NCBI GenBank assembly: GCA_903889445.1
Contig: CAISXF010000005.1
Coordinates: 62,001-126,000 of the forward strand
Reading direction: 5' to 3'
Length of the DNA stretch: 64,000 bases
Source of the DNA: an uncultured Pseudomonadota bacterium
Lineage (GTDB): Bacteria; Pseudomonadota; Gammaproteobacteria; Methylococcales; Methylomonadaceae
Part shown: piece by piece, positions 10,102 through 20,720 of the stretch
Position numbering within the stretch: the stretch's first letter is position 1
How the letters are laid out: the number at the start of each line of letters is the position of its first letter
Position numbers and translations under genes: made by a program
The notes under the pieces: model-generated
What the model was told of the DNA's origin: nothing
The model's input: the letters and a program-made list of their open reading frames with translations, nothing else
Databases searched by the model: none

Positions 10102-11645
10102 GGTGTTTCTCCTTGGAATAAAAATAAATACTGAGATATGTTTTCCGCGCCACTTTCTACGGACACAGCCTGTTTTTGTTCAGACGAAGTCAAAGGTTGC
10201 GCGGTTTGTAATTGTTGTTGCAACACGGTTAATGTCGCTTCAGACGCATCATTACCCAGTTGCTGCCGTTGAATAACACGGCGACTTAATTCCTCCTCTG
10301 CTTCCTGAAAATCCAAAATAAAAAACTTCACCAGCTTTTTTGTCGCTAGATTTTGAAACAAATCTCGCTGTTCGCATTTTAGAAACGTCGCATCGATGAA
10401 CACCGAAAAACCTGCGTCAAGAATCGTGGCGGCAAAATTAGCCAGTTGTTGATAGATTTGTTGTGACTTTTCCGCGCTATAACTATCCTGATTTTTCAAT
10501 GTTGAAAACAACCGTTGCCGTTCCACATCCGAACGTAAATGAATCGTGCTAAAATTTTCAGCGATTTTCCGACTCAATGTCGATTTTCCCGAACCTGAAT
10601 AACCGTGCGTAATCAGCAACACCGGCGGTGGCGGGGTGGTGAACTCTTCCGCCAAATTCGCATAATGTTCTGCTTCCTGATAATCGTGCAGATTTTGATG
10701 TTGTTGCCAACGTAATAACGCAATTTTGGCGCGAACCGACGCGCGATAAACCAAATAATACCGCAACAAACTCAAACCGGAATAATCGCCCATTTTGCTC
10801 AAATAGCGATTTAAAAATCGAGTCGCAAACGGCTTCAAATTTCGTTGTTGCAAATCCATTACCACAAACGCAATTTCATTCATCACATCAATCCAACGTA
10901 ACGCGGGATTAAATTCGATGCCATCAAACGGCGTGACGTGATTCTCAAACAACGTAATATTGCCCAAATGCAAATCACCATGACATTCGCGAATAAAACC
11001 CTGTGATTTGCGTTGCTGCATAACCGAGGTATTTTTTAATAATTCCTGATTGCCCCAATTTTCTAGTCGCGCCAATTGTGATAAAAATTTTTCGTTTTCG
11101 ATAATCGGACAAATCTCTGCAAAATTGCCTGAAAACCAACGGTGAATTTCTGCCACTGTGCCGTAGCTGCTGCCAGAAATATCAATGTTCGCGTCACGAT
11201 GAAAATCCGCAGTCAAATCGGCGAGTTGGTCAATCAGTGGCGCGTCTAAACGCCCGTGATTTGCCATTTCACTCAAAAGTTGATGCGCGGGAAATTGCCG
11301 CATTTGCACCGCATATTCAATGATTTCGCCGCCGCCATTGATTTTCGCATTTTCAATCGCTCCAGTTATCGGTACAACTTGCACATAAAGTTCCGGTGCA
11401 AAACGACGATTTAACCGCCATTCTTCCTCGCAGTAAAAACGCCGTTTCTCTAGCGTCGAAAAATCTAAAAAATCAAACTGCACCGCTTTTTTGATTTTAT
11501 AAACAAATTTTCCAGTTAAAAATACAAATGAAATGTGCGTTTCAATCAGTTCAATTGTCGCCACAGAATGCGGGTAAGCGGTAGGTTTTAGCAACGATTG
11601 AATTAAATTCACGGAAATATCCCCCCTTTTGACGAAAGTTAACAC
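10098..11645 (-). CDS. Bifunctional aminoglycoside phosphotransferase-like / P-loop kinase-like ATP-binding protein
   Basis: Kinase-like HGDLHLGNITLFENHVTPFDGIEFN in the N-terminal half; P-loop THGYSGSGKST in the C-terminal half. Overlaps the ppsA start by ATGA. Confidence 0.8.
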   Translation of the reverse strand: MLTFVKRGDISVNLIQSLLKPTAYPHSVATIELIETHISFVFLTGKFVYKIKKAVQFDFLDFSTLEKRRFYCEEEWRLNRRFAPELYVQVVPITGAIENAKINGGGEIIEYAVQMRQFPAHQLLSEMANHGRLDAPLIDQLADLTADFHRDANIDISGSSYGTVAEIHRWFSGNFAEICPIIENEKFLSQLARLENWGNQELLKNTSVMQQRKSQGFIRECHGDLHLGNITLFENHVTPFDGIEFNPALRWIDVMNEIAFVVMDLQQRNLKPFATRFLNRYLSKMGDYSGLSLLRYYLVYRASVRAKIALLRWQQHQNLHDYQEAEHYANLAEEFTTPPPPVLLITHGYSGSGKSTLSRKIAENFSTIHLRSDVERQRLFSTLKNQDSYSAEKSQQIYQQLANFAATILDAGFSVFIDATFLKCEQRDLFQNLATKKLVKFFILDFQEAEEELSRRVIQRQQLGNDASEATLTVLQQQLQTAQPLTSSEQKQAVSVESGAENISQYLFLFQGETP

Positions 11646-11729
11646 ATTATTTTTACATTAGCTTTACTTATTTCAAGGCTTCACTTATGCTCAAACTTCC
11701 TTGAATTTTAAATTACAAAGGTGAGCGCA

Positions 11730-12071
11730 ATGAATCCAAATGCAAAAAGATTACAGTCTTTAAAAAAAGTCGCGGAAATCGTGTATTTATGCCAGATATT
11801 AAGTTTCTTCCTTGCTGGATTGCCATTATTGATTGGTGTTTTGCTTAATTTTTTAAATAAAGATGAGGTTGCCGGAACGTGGTTAGCGTCACATTTTGAG
11901 TGGCAAATTAAAACTGCTTGGTTGGCATTAGCTGGTTTTGCGTTAGCGGGATTAACGTTTGCACAGGGCTTCGGCATTTTAATTTTAGTCCCTACAGTTG
12001 CTTTGATGACTTATCGAATTGTCGTCGGCTGGAATAATTTAAACGCCGATAAAGCCGTCAAGGAAGATTAA
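11730..12071 (+). CDS. Small membrane protein, DUF4870-like
   Basis: Hydrophobic segments; GTWLASHFEWQIKTAW and YRIVVGWNNLN pattern. An alternative GTG start lies at 11721. Confidence 0.6.
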   Translation: MNPNAKRLQSLKKVAEIVYLCQILSFFLAGLPLLIGVLLNFLNKDEVAGTWLASHFEWQIKTAWLALAGFALAGLTFAQGFGILILVPTVALMTYRIVVGWNNLNADKAVKED

Positions 12072-12080
12072 TACTAAACT

Positions 12081-12108
12081 TTCGGAGCGAATTTTAATCC
12101 GCTCCGAA
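12081..12108. terminator. Candidate bidirectional terminator hairpin
   Basis: 9-bp inverted repeat ttcggagcg...cgctccgaa between convergent genes; weak T tract. Confidence 0.4.
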
Positions 12109-12123
12109 TCGCATTTATTCATA

Positions 12124-13137
12124 TCATCGTAATACGCCTGTTGCACCCGAATAATTATCTAAAATTTGCACATAATTCGCGCGTTCGTACGCACTCGGAT
12201 CAATAGCGTTTTGTTGGCTGACACTGCCTTTCAGCTGCTCAATCGATTTATATTCATGTTCGATTAACCAGTATTCCAATTCGCTCAGAATTTCTGTCAA
12301 ACGCCCTACTCCTTCTTTCAACAAAACGCTGCAAAGTTGCACCACATCTGCGCCCGCCAATAAAGCTTTCACTATATCGGGCGTTTCATGAAAACCGCCC
12401 GTCACGCCAATCGAAAGTGTTGTCCGACCGTACAATAACGCCGTCCAACGTATGCGTAATAAGGCTTCCGACGCGGTCGATAATTCCAATTTCGGTACAA
12501 CTTGCAACGTATCTAAATCAATATCGGGCTGATAAAAGCGATTGAAAATGGTGATTCCATTCGCGCCAGCGGCTTCCAAACGTTTGGCAAAATGAATCGG
12601 TGAACTGAATTGCGACGAAATTTTCATCGCGATGGGAATGCTGACGTGGGCTTTCAATTCGCGCAAAATGTCCAAATAACGATTTTCGACAACCTCGCTA
12701 CTTTCTTCTCCATTCGCCGCGAGATGATAGATATTCAACTCTAACGCATCCGCGCCTACTTGTTCTAATTGCTGACCGTAATCCACCCAACCGTTTAACG
12801 ACGTGCCATTCAAGCTGGCAATCACAGGAATCGATAACGCCGATTTAAGTTTTTGCAGATGCGTCAGATATTTTTCTTGATAGGTTTGAATGTTATTCGA
12901 CACGGGATGAAACGAATCCGCTTCACCGTGTCCAATCGCTTGCTGATAAAAAAAGCGTTCCATTTGCTGCGCTTCCGATTCGATTTTTTCTTCAAATAGC
13001 GAATACACCACCAACGCCGACGCGCCGGCATCTTCCAAACGCCTCGCACTGTCCACATCTTTACTCAACGGCGACGCGGAAGGCACTAACGGATTTGCCA
13101 ATTTCAAACCAAGACAATTTGTCGTTAAATCAATCAT
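12124..13137 (-). CDS. Dihydroorotate dehydrogenase-like protein
   Basis: MIDLTTNCLGLKLANPLVPSASPLSKD, GITIFNRFYQPDIDLD, SIGVTGGFHETPDIVKALLAGADVVQLCS; overlaps the nifJ end. Confidence 0.85.
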   Translation of the reverse strand: MIDLTTNCLGLKLANPLVPSASPLSKDVDSARRLEDAGASALVVYSLFEEKIESEAQQMERFFYQQAIGHGEADSFHPVSNNIQTYQEKYLTHLQKLKSALSIPVIASLNGTSLNGWVDYGQQLEQVGADALELNIYHLAANGEESSEVVENRYLDILRELKAHVSIPIAMKISSQFSSPIHFAKRLEAAGANGITIFNRFYQPDIDLDTLQVVPKLELSTASEALLRIRWTALLYGRTTLSIGVTGGFHETPDIVKALLAGADVVQLCSVLLKEGVGRLTEILSELEYWLIEHEYKSIEQLKGSVSQQNAIDPSAYERANYVQILDNYSGATGVLR

Positions 13138-16100
13138 TGCCGTTCTCCTGTTTGAGTTGAATTTTCAGGGCTGAAACGCTCGTGGTGTCGCGCCATTCCA
13201 AATCCGCTAATTGTTTGTAGAAATGGTAGCGATTTTTCACATCTTGCTGCGCTTGAGCTAGAAAACGTTCCGCCTCTTCGGGATGCGTTTGCCACAACAT
13301 ACTAAATCGAGTTTCAGTTTGCACAAAATCGCGGTACGGAATTGACGGTTCAGCGGAATCCAAGTGCATCGGATTTTTGCCTTGTTTAATTTTGCGCGGG
13401 TCAAACCGAAATAAATTCCAATGCCCACTTTTTACCGCTAAATTTTGTTGGCGATGATTGTTCGACAAATCCACACCGTGCGCGATACAAGGCGCGTAAG
13501 CAATAATAATCGACGGACCATCGTGCGCTTCGGCCTCTAAAAACGCATTGAGCGTTTGCGTATCTTTGCCTGCATAAGCGACGTGCGCGACATACACATT
13601 GCCGTAATCCATCGCTAATAATGCCAAATCTTTTTTAGCGGTTGCTTTGCCACCAGCAGAAAATTTTGCTACCGCGCCTAATGGCGTTGATTTTGACGTT
13701 TGTCCGCCTGTGTTTGAATAAACCTCGGTATCCAAAACCAAAATGTTGACGTTGCGACCGCTTGCTAAAACGTGATCCAAACCGCCGTAACCAATGTCGT
13801 ACGCCCAGCCGTCACCGCCAATAATCCACACGCTTTTTTTGCATAAACTGTCGGCGATTTGCGCCAATGTTTGCGCGGCTGGATTGGTCAAAGTGGGTAA
13901 TTGTTGTTTGAGTTTTTCGACGCGCTCGCGCTGTTCATAAATGCCCGCTTCGTCGGATTGGTCAGCGTTCAAAATGGCATCCGTCAATTCGCCGCCCAAC
14001 TCTTCACGCAATGAAGCCAATAATTCTTTGGCGTATTCGTGTTGTTTGTCGAGGGCAACGCGCATGCCTAAACCGAATTCGGCGTTGTCTTCAAATAACG
14101 AATTGCTCCACGCGACACCGCGTCCTTCGGCGTTTTTTGTCCACGGCGTGGTGGGTAAATTGCCACCATAAATCGACGAACACCCCGTCGCATTGGCTAC
14201 CACCATTCGGTCGCCAAATAATTGTGACGCGAGTTTGATGTAAGGTGTTTCGCCGCATCCAACGCACGCGCCTGAAAATTCAAACAACGGCTGCAAAACC
14301 ATCGCGCCTTTTATCGTGTTTGTTTTCAACAAACGGCGGTCATATTCAGGAATCGACAAAAAGAAATCCCAATTTTCGCGTTCTGTTTCGCGCAACGGTG
14401 GCTGCGGCTGCATATTTAACGCCTTGCGGCTGGCGTTGGATTTATCGCGAATCGGGCAAATATCGACGCACAAATTACAACCAGTGCAATCTTCGGGCGC
14501 GACTTGATAACTCATTGCCAAACCGTCGGGGAAATCTTTGCCCAACATTGGCGCGTGTTTGAAGGTTTCGGGCGAATTTTCTAAAAGGTCGGTTGAATAA
14601 ATTTTGCTGCGAATGACGGAATGCGGGCAAACCATGACGCATTTGCCGCATTGCGTACACAAATCGGTTTCCCAAACGGGAATTTCAAGAGCTAAATTAC
14701 GTTTTTCATACGCCGCCGTGCCTGTTGGAAACGTGCCATCAATCGGCATCGCACTAACGGGTAACGAATCGCCGCGACCCGCAATAATTTCAACCGTCAC
14801 TCTTTTCACAAAATCGGGCGCAGAATCGGGAATAATAGATTTAATCTCAAACGGAGTACAAACCTTGGTTTGTAAAGGAACGGAGTGCAAATTCGCGAGA
14901 GTTTCATCAATCGCATTCATGTTCAGTTCGACCATGCGCGACCCTTTTTTGCCGTACGTTTTTTCAACGGCGTGTTTAATCGCGGCAATCGCTTCGTTTT
15001 CTGGTAACACGCCCGAAATCGCAAAAAAACAGGTTTGCATAATCGTGTTAATTCGCCTTCCCATACCCGTTTTCTCAGCGACGGCGTAACCATCAATCAC
15101 ATAAAAACGAATGTTTTTATCGAGCATTTGTTGCTGTATTTTATCGGACAACGAAGCCCAAACGTGTTCGACTGGTTCGGGTGAATTCAGCAAAAAAACC
15201 GCGTCTTTTGCGGCATTGGCGAGCATATCGTAACGTTCTAAAAACATGGTTTGGTGACAGCCAATAAAATTCGCGTCGTTTTCAGCAATCAAATAAGTCG
15301 AACGAATCGGTTTTGCACCAAAGCGTAAATGTGAAACGGTAATCGCGCCTGACTTTTTCGAGTCATAAACGAAATAACCTTGCGCGTTTAAATCGGTTTC
15401 TTCGCCGATAATTTTGATGGTATTTTTATTTGCACCGACCGTGCCGTCGCTGCCCAGCCCGTAAAACATCGCTTGAAAAGTTTCTGCTAGCGCGTCGGTT
15501 CGATAATTTGCATCCCAATTCAAACTGGTGTGCGTGACATCGTCGTGAATGCCGATGGTGAAATTATTTTTAGGTTGCGGCTGTTTCAATTCATCGAAAA
15601 TCGCTTTAATCATTCCCGATGTAAATTCTTTGGATGATAAACCGTAACGCCCGCCGACCACTTTGGGCAATTCTGAAAACTTCGACGCGCCACTAATATA
15701 ATTTTGAGCAATCGCCGCCAGCACGTCTTTATAAAGTGGTTCGCCATCTGCGCCCGCTTCTTTGGTACGGTCTAAAACGGCAATTTTTCGACACGTTTTC
15801 GGCAAGGCGGCAAGCAAACTTTCGGCATCAAACGGACGATATAAACGCACTTTCAATAATCCTACCGATTCGCCTTGTCGGTCGAGATAATCCACTGTTT
15901 CTGTGACGGCTTCTGCGCCCGAACCCATGATAATAATCACCCGCTCGGCATTTTCTGCACCGACATATTCAAACAAACGATAAGCGCGACCCGTCAGCGC
16001 GGCAAATTTGTCCATCGCATTTTGCACAATCGCAGGCAGCGCGGCGTAATGCGAATTGACCGATTCACGTCCTTGAAAATACACATCTGGATTTTGTGCG

Positions 16101-16756
16101 GTGCCACGCATGACAGGTTTATCAGGCGTTAACGCACGATTTCGATGCGCGATAATCCACGCTTCGTCAATCATGGCGCGAAAAACGTTGTCATCAAATG
16201 TGTGAATTTTGGCGACCTCGTGCGAGGTGCGGAAACCATCGAAAAAATGCAACATGGGAATGCGACTTTCCAGCGCGGCGGCGTGAGCAATCAACGCAAA
16301 ATCCAAAACTTCTTGCGGCGAATTGGAACACAACATAGCAAATCCGGTCATTCGCGCCGCCATCACGTCGCTGTGATCGCCAAAAATCGACAATCCCTGA
16401 TACGCCAACGAACGCGCGGCAATATGAAAAACGGTCGGCGTTAATTCACCGGCGATTTTGTACATATTCGGCAGCATCAATAACAAACCTTGAGACGCGG
16501 TGAATGTCGTAGCAAGAGAACCTGCTTGCAACGCGCCATGAATGGCTCCCGCCGCGCCCGCTTCACTTTGCATTTCAATTACTTGCGGAACGGTTCCCCA
16601 CAAATTGGTTTGACCTTGTGACGACCATTCGTCTGACCATTCACCCATTGGCGTGGCAGGCGTGATAGGATAAATAGCGATGACTTCGCTGAGTTTGTGC
16701 GCGACCGTCGCGGCGGCTTGATTGCCATCGATGGTAAGAGTGTGCTGATTTCGCAT
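13130..16756 (-). CDS. nifJ: Pyruvate:ferredoxin (flavodoxin) oxidoreductase
   Basis: YPITPATPMGEWSDEW, two 4Fe-4S ferredoxin motifs (CTQCGKCVMVCPH; CTGCNLCVDICP), TPP-binding GGDGWAYDIGYGG; start placed at MRNQHTLTIDGN. Confidence 0.95.
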   Translation of the reverse strand: MRNQHTLTIDGNQAAATVAHKLSEVIAIYPITPATPMGEWSDEWSSQGQTNLWGTVPQVIEMQSEAGAAGAIHGALQAGSLATTFTASQGLLLMLPNMYKIAGELTPTVFHIAARSLAYQGLSIFGDHSDVMAARMTGFAMLCSNSPQEVLDFALIAHAAALESRIPMLHFFDGFRTSHEVAKIHTFDDNVFRAMIDEAWIIAHRNRALTPDKPVMRGTAQNPDVYFQGRESVNSHYAALPAIVQNAMDKFAALTGRAYRLFEYVGAENAERVIIIMGSGAEAVTETVDYLDRQGESVGLLKVRLYRPFDAESLLAALPKTCRKIAVLDRTKEAGADGEPLYKDVLAAIAQNYISGASKFSELPKVVGGRYGLSSKEFTSGMIKAIFDELKQPQPKNNFTIGIHDDVTHTSLNWDANYRTDALAETFQAMFYGLGSDGTVGANKNTIKIIGEETDLNAQGYFVYDSKKSGAITVSHLRFGAKPIRSTYLIAENDANFIGCHQTMFLERYDMLANAAKDAVFLLNSPEPVEHVWASLSDKIQQQMLDKNIRFYVIDGYAVAEKTGMGRRINTIMQTCFFAISGVLPENEAIAAIKHAVEKTYGKKGSRMVELNMNAIDETLANLHSVPLQTKVCTPFEIKSIIPDSAPDFVKRVTVEIIAGRGDSLPVSAMPIDGTFPTGTAAYEKRNLALEIPVWETDLCTQCGKCVMVCPHSVIRSKIYSTDLLENSPETFKHAPMLGKDFPDGLAMSYQVAPEDCTGCNLCVDICPIRDKSNASRKALNMQPQPPLRETERENWDFFLSIPEYDRRLLKTNTIKGAMVLQPLFEFSGACVGCGETPYIKLASQLFGDRMVVANATGCSSIYGGNLPTTPWTKNAEGRGVAWSNSLFEDNAEFGLGMRVALDKQHEYAKELLASLREELGGELTDAILNADQSDEAGIYEQRERVEKLKQQLPTLTNPAAQTLAQIADSLCKKSVWIIGGDGWAYDIGYGGLDHVLASGRNVNILVLDTEVYSNTGGQTSKSTPLGAVAKFSAGGKATAKKDLALLAMDYGNVYVAHVAYAGKDTQTLNAFLEAEAHDGPSIIIAYAPCIAHGVDLSNNHRQQNLAVKSGHWNLFRFDPRKIKQGKNPMHLDSAEPSIPYRDFVQTETRFSMLWQTHPEEAERFLAQAQQDVKNRYHFYKQLADLEWRDTTSVSALKIQLKQENGND

Positions 16757-16866
16757 TGGACAATCCTCATAATTAAGTAAAAAGAAGTATGACATTTTGC
16801 TTTGCATCTTGAGTCTTGAGTTTACAACGGCAACGAAAAATATGTTAAATTTTTTAGGAGAAATTT

Positions 16867-18072
16867 ATGAATAAATCAATAACAGGCTGCATTTTCGTCA
16901 TATTGTTCATGATGAGTTCTGTTTTTAATGTTGGCAGAGCGAATTCGGATGTCATTCAATCGAATCCAGCAACAGAAACGATTGATATAGAAGCGTTTGT
17001 ACGCTCGAATTGTCCGCATTGTGCAGCAGCGGAAAAATTTTTAAATATGTTACAACAGGAACAACCGAATTTGCGAATGGTTATTCACGATGTCACTCAA
17101 GATTCAGCGGCGTTGAAACGGTTGAAATCTCTCGCACAATCGCAAGAAATTCGCGCAATTCGCGTTCCGGCAATTCAAATAAACGGGCAATTGATTATTG
17201 GTTATTCCGACGAAACGACGACGGGGAAATTGATTCGCAATATTTTGGCATCGCCGCAAAAATCGACACCTCAAAATGAGGCGGGAAGTTGTGAAATTGA
17301 AACGGCTTTATCGTGCGAAGCACCACAGGCAAACATTCCTGAAACGTTTGAATTGAATTTTTTGGGACAGAAAATAACGCTTACCGAAATCGGTTTGCCG
17401 CTGTTCACAGTGACGATGGGATTGCTCGATGGCTTTAATCCGTGTTCGATGTGGGTGTTGATTTTGATGATTTCGTTGCTTGCGCCAATGCGTAATCGCT
17501 GGCGAATGTTGGCGATTGCGGGAACGTTTGTGGCGGTTGAAGGCATTGCTTATTTTGCGTTTATGGCGGCGTGGCTAAATCTTTTTTTGTGGATTGGTTT
17601 ATCACGAATTTCTGAAATTGCGATTGCGCTGATTGCGTTGGTTGCCGGCGCGATTAACCTCAAAGATTTTTGGCGTTTTGGTTGGGGCGTATCGTTGTCG
17701 ATTCCGAATGCGGCAAAAACAGGCATTTATGCTCGACTTCGCACTATTCTCACGGCTCAAAATATGACGGGGGCGATTATCGGCACGGTGATTTTAGCGA
17801 TTTTGGTTCAGATGGTTGAGTTCATGTGTACGTCAGGCTTTCCGGCACTTTATACGCGAATTTTGACGCTGCAACATTTGAACGACGCGGGTTATTACGG
17901 CTATTTGTTGTTGTACAACGTGGCGTATATGTTTGATGATTTTGTGATTTTAGGAATCGGCGTGATTACGTTGAGTCAGCGTCGTTTACAAGAAAAAGAA
18001 GGGCGGTGGCTTAAATTGATGAGTGGTTTAGTAATGGTTTTCTTGGGTGGATATTTATTGATTGCTCATTAA
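16867..18072 (+). CDS. Glutaredoxin-like domain fused to a CcdA/DsbD-type membrane domain
   Basis: NCPHCAAAEKFL thiol motif after a signal-like N-terminus; membrane domain with GLLDGFNPCSMWVLILMISLL. Confidence 0.75.
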   Translation: MNKSITGCIFVILFMMSSVFNVGRANSDVIQSNPATETIDIEAFVRSNCPHCAAAEKFLNMLQQEQPNLRMVIHDVTQDSAALKRLKSLAQSQEIRAIRVPAIQINGQLIIGYSDETTTGKLIRNILASPQKSTPQNEAGSCEIETALSCEAPQANIPETFELNFLGQKITLTEIGLPLFTVTMGLLDGFNPCSMWVLILMISLLAPMRNRWRMLAIAGTFVAVEGIAYFAFMAAWLNLFLWIGLSRISEIAIALIALVAGAINLKDFWRFGWGVSLSIPNAAKTGIYARLRTILTAQNMTGAIIGTVILAILVQMVEFMCTSGFPALYTRILTLQHLNDAGYYGYLLLYNVAYMFDDFVILGIGVITLSQRRLQEKEGRWLKLMSGLVMVFLGGYLLIAH

Positions 18073-18151
18073 TAAACATGGGCAAATATTTGAATGTTGA
18101 ATTATGGAGGATTTATTGCGAGGGTTTTTATATGTAGATTTAAGAAGTTAA

Positions 18152-18243
18152 TGGCGGAGAGTGAGGGGTTCGAACCCTCGATGGGATTTAAAGCCCATAC
18201 TCCCTTAGCAGGGGAACGCCTTCAGCCGCTCGGCCAACTCTCC
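18152..18243 (-). tRNA. tRNA-Ser(GCT)
   Basis: Minus strand ggagagttggccgagcggctgaaggc...ccctgctaaggg...ggttcgaacccctcactctccgcca: acceptor stem, GCT anticodon, long variable arm, T loop and encoded CCA. Confidence 0.95.
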
Positions 18244-18256
18244 GGAACTTGTATAA

Positions 18257-18448
18257 CTAATCTTCTACTTTAGATAAATCAGATTGCTCTTTTTTAATCT
18301 TATCGTATATTTCTTCTCTGTGTACAGACACCTCTTGCGGGGCATTTACACCAATGCGAACTTGATTGCCTTTTACGCCTAAAACAGTGACTGTAACTTC
18401 ATCACCAATCATTAGCGTTTCTCCTACTCTACGAGTCAAGATAAGCAT
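18257..18448 (-). CDS. csrA: Carbon storage regulator CsrA
   Basis: [48 protein letters not shown]. Confidence 0.98.
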   Translation of the reverse strand: MLILTRRVGETLMIGDEVTVTVLGVKGNQVRIGVNAPQEVSVHREEIYDKIKKEQSDLSKVED

Positions 18449-18556
18449 AACTAACTCCTTTTAATAATTTGAACTCTTCGCTGTGCGATACAGCGAAGAA
18501 CAATCAAGAATTAAAATTATAACAAATTTTGAAAAATAATAAAGCTCAAATCACAT

Positions 18557-19774
18557 TTATGCATATTCTAAACCAAATGCATTATGCAAAGCACGAACGG
18601 CCAACTCTAAATACTTTTCATCAACCACGACCGAAATTTTAATTTCTGACGTTGCAATCATCCGAATGTTAATACCTTCGTCGGCTAACGTTTTAAACAT
18701 CATGCTAGCAATTCCAGCGTGTGAACGCATTCCAACGCCAACAATCGACACTTTCACAATATCGTTATCGCCCGTCACATGACGCGCTCCCAAGTCGGTG
18801 CAAATCGTTTCTAAAATCGTTTTTGCCCGTTGAAAATCGTTACGATGAACCGTAAAAGTAAAATCCGTTGTCGCATCGTCGGCGATATTTTGGACAATCA
18901 TATCGACTTCGATGTTCGCATCGGCAATCGGCCCTAAAATTTTATAAGCAATTCCAGGCAAATCTGGCACGCCCGTAATGGTTAATTTCGCTTCGTCACG
19001 ATTAAAAGCAATACCTGAAATTAACGCACTTTCCATTTGTGATTCCTCATAAGTAATTAGCGTGCCGTTACCTTCTTCAAACGAAGACAACACGCGCAAT
19101 GCAACATTGTATTTTCCCGCAAATTCGACCGAACGAATCTGCAGAATTTTTGAACCCAAACTCGCCATTTCGAGCATTTCTTCAAACGTAATTCGGTCTA
19201 AACGACGCGCTTTCGGTTCAACGCGCGGGTCTGTCGTATAAACGCCATCCACGTCGGTATAAATATGACATTCGTCCGCCTTCAACGCCGCCGCTAATGC
19301 CACAGCGGTTGTATCTGAACCACCACGACCCAGCGTCGTGATATTGCCGTCTTCGTCAACGCCTTGAAAACCTGCGACAACAACCACTTTTCCTTCGGCT
19401 AAATCAGAACGAATTTTTGCGTCGTCGATTTCTTTGATTCGCGCCTTGGTAAAACTGCTGTCCGTTAAAATCCGAACTTGCGTTCCCGTGTACGAACACG
19501 CGGGGCAACCAATTTCATTTAAACGCATACTCAACAACGCCACGGTGATTTGTTCGCCCGTCGAAACCATCGCATCGAGTTCGCGTTCATTCGGTTCATC
19601 TTGCATTTCTTTCGCTAAACCGATTAAACGATTGGTTTCGCCGCTCATTGCCGAAAGCACCACGACTAAATCGTCGCCTGTCTCGCGGACTTTTTTAACA
19701 CGTTCGGCGACGGCTTTGATGCGTTCGATTGAACCCACCGACGTGCCACCGAATTTATAAACATAAAGTGCCAT
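18557..19774 (-). CDS. lysC: Aspartate kinase
   Basis: VYKFGGTSVGSIERIKAVAERV, GRGGSDTTAVALAAAL, two ACT domains. Confidence 0.97.
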   Translation of the reverse strand: MALYVYKFGGTSVGSIERIKAVAERVKKVRETGDDLVVVLSAMSGETNRLIGLAKEMQDEPNERELDAMVSTGEQITVALLSMRLNEIGCPACSYTGTQVRILTDSSFTKARIKEIDDAKIRSDLAEGKVVVVAGFQGVDEDGNITTLGRGGSDTTAVALAAALKADECHIYTDVDGVYTTDPRVEPKARRLDRITFEEMLEMASLGSKILQIRSVEFAGKYNVALRVLSSFEEGNGTLITYEESQMESALISGIAFNRDEAKLTITGVPDLPGIAYKILGPIADANIEVDMIVQNIADDATTDFTFTVHRNDFQRAKTILETICTDLGARHVTGDNDIVKVSIVGVGMRSHAGIASMMFKTLADEGINIRMIATSEIKISVVVDEKYLELAVRALHNAFGLEYA

Positions 19775-19805
19775 TTCTTTTGAACTCTCTAATCTAAAAT
19801 GTTTT

Positions 19806-20147
19806 CTACACTACTTTTTTGACAAATTCTGATTTCAATTGCATCGCGCCAATGCCTTCGATGCGGCAATCAATATCGTGGTCGCCATCGACCAAACGAA
19901 TGATTTTAACTTTTGTGCCGACTTTGACAACGTTTGACGAACCTTTGATTTTTAAATCTTTAATCACGGTAATCATGTCGCCATCGTTTAAAACGTTGCC
20001 GTTTGCATCGGTGACAACTTTCACGTCGTCCGTTTCAGCGGCGGCGTTTTTGTCCCATTCATGCCCACATTCTGGACAAATAAACATTTCACCGTCTTCG
20101 TAAGTGAATTCTGAACTGCATTTTGGACATTTTGGTAAGTTGCTCAT
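19806..20147 (-). CDS. PhnA/YjdM family zinc-ribbon protein
   Basis: [25 protein letters not shown] and [32 protein letters not shown]. Confidence 0.9.
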   Translation of the reverse strand: MSNLPKCPKCSSEFTYEDGEMFICPECGHEWDKNAAAETDDVKVVTDANGNVLNDGDMITVIKDLKIKGSSNVVKVGTKVKIIRLVDGDHDIDCRIEGIGAMQLKSEFVKKVV

Positions 20148-20166
20148 GGTTTTTCCTTAGTTGTAG

Positions 20167-20364
20167 TTAATAAAATTTTTTGTGTTTTGGGCTGCATCGA
20201 TTAAAAAGCAAATTCTTGATGAATTGCAGCATCACTTTGTCAGTCAGAATCGATTCAATCTCTTTATTGGCTGCCGCATCAAACAAATTCATCGCCATTT
20301 GCGCGAATGGCTCACGAATTAACAGCACATCTAAAACGACGTTGGTATCGAGTAAAACTTTCAA
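20167..20364 (-). pseudogene. Truncated PIN-domain toxin (65 aa)
   Basis: MKVLLDTNVVLDVLLIREPFAQMAMNLFDAAANKEIE matches a PIN N-terminus, but the ORF ends before the remaining acidic active-site region. Confidence 0.6.
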
Positions 20365-20609
20365 AGGTATTTATCCTCGAGGTGTTTTTTATAATCCCGT
20401 TCATCAAGATTAGAACCCGCCAACACACCGATAAATGACTGCGTAATCGGTGAATGCCCTTTTTTTGCCGTGATGATTTTCTCCAGCGTGTTTGTTTCTT
20501 TTTGTTTCAACAACATTTTTTTAATCGCTTCCTGCACAAATGTCACAACGTTGCCTTGTTGTAAAAGTTGTTCGCCCAATTCGTCGGGTAATTCAATCGC
20601 TAATTGCAT
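20361..20609 (-). CDS. Putative antitoxin partner of the PIN fragment
   Basis: MQLAIELPDELGEQLLQQGNVVTFVQEAIKKMLL; stop overlaps the PIN ORF start (ATGA). Confidence 0.5.
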   Translation of the reverse strand: MQLAIELPDELGEQLLQQGNVVTFVQEAIKKMLLKQKETNTLEKIITAKKGHSPITQSFIGVLAGSNLDERDYKKHLEDKYL

Positions 20610-20720
20610 TTCATCATCTCCAAGTTGCTCAATTATCAATCCACATTCAGATATTTTTCAGTTGTCCCACATCTTCAAAAGCAGAAATCAATCTTTCGTG
20701 GATAATTTCATAATGTCTCC

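Noticed and set aside
14245-15089. Plus-strand ORFs of 105 and 161 aa antisense to nifJ
   Set aside because: Lie opposite highly conserved NifJ motifs; no independent support.
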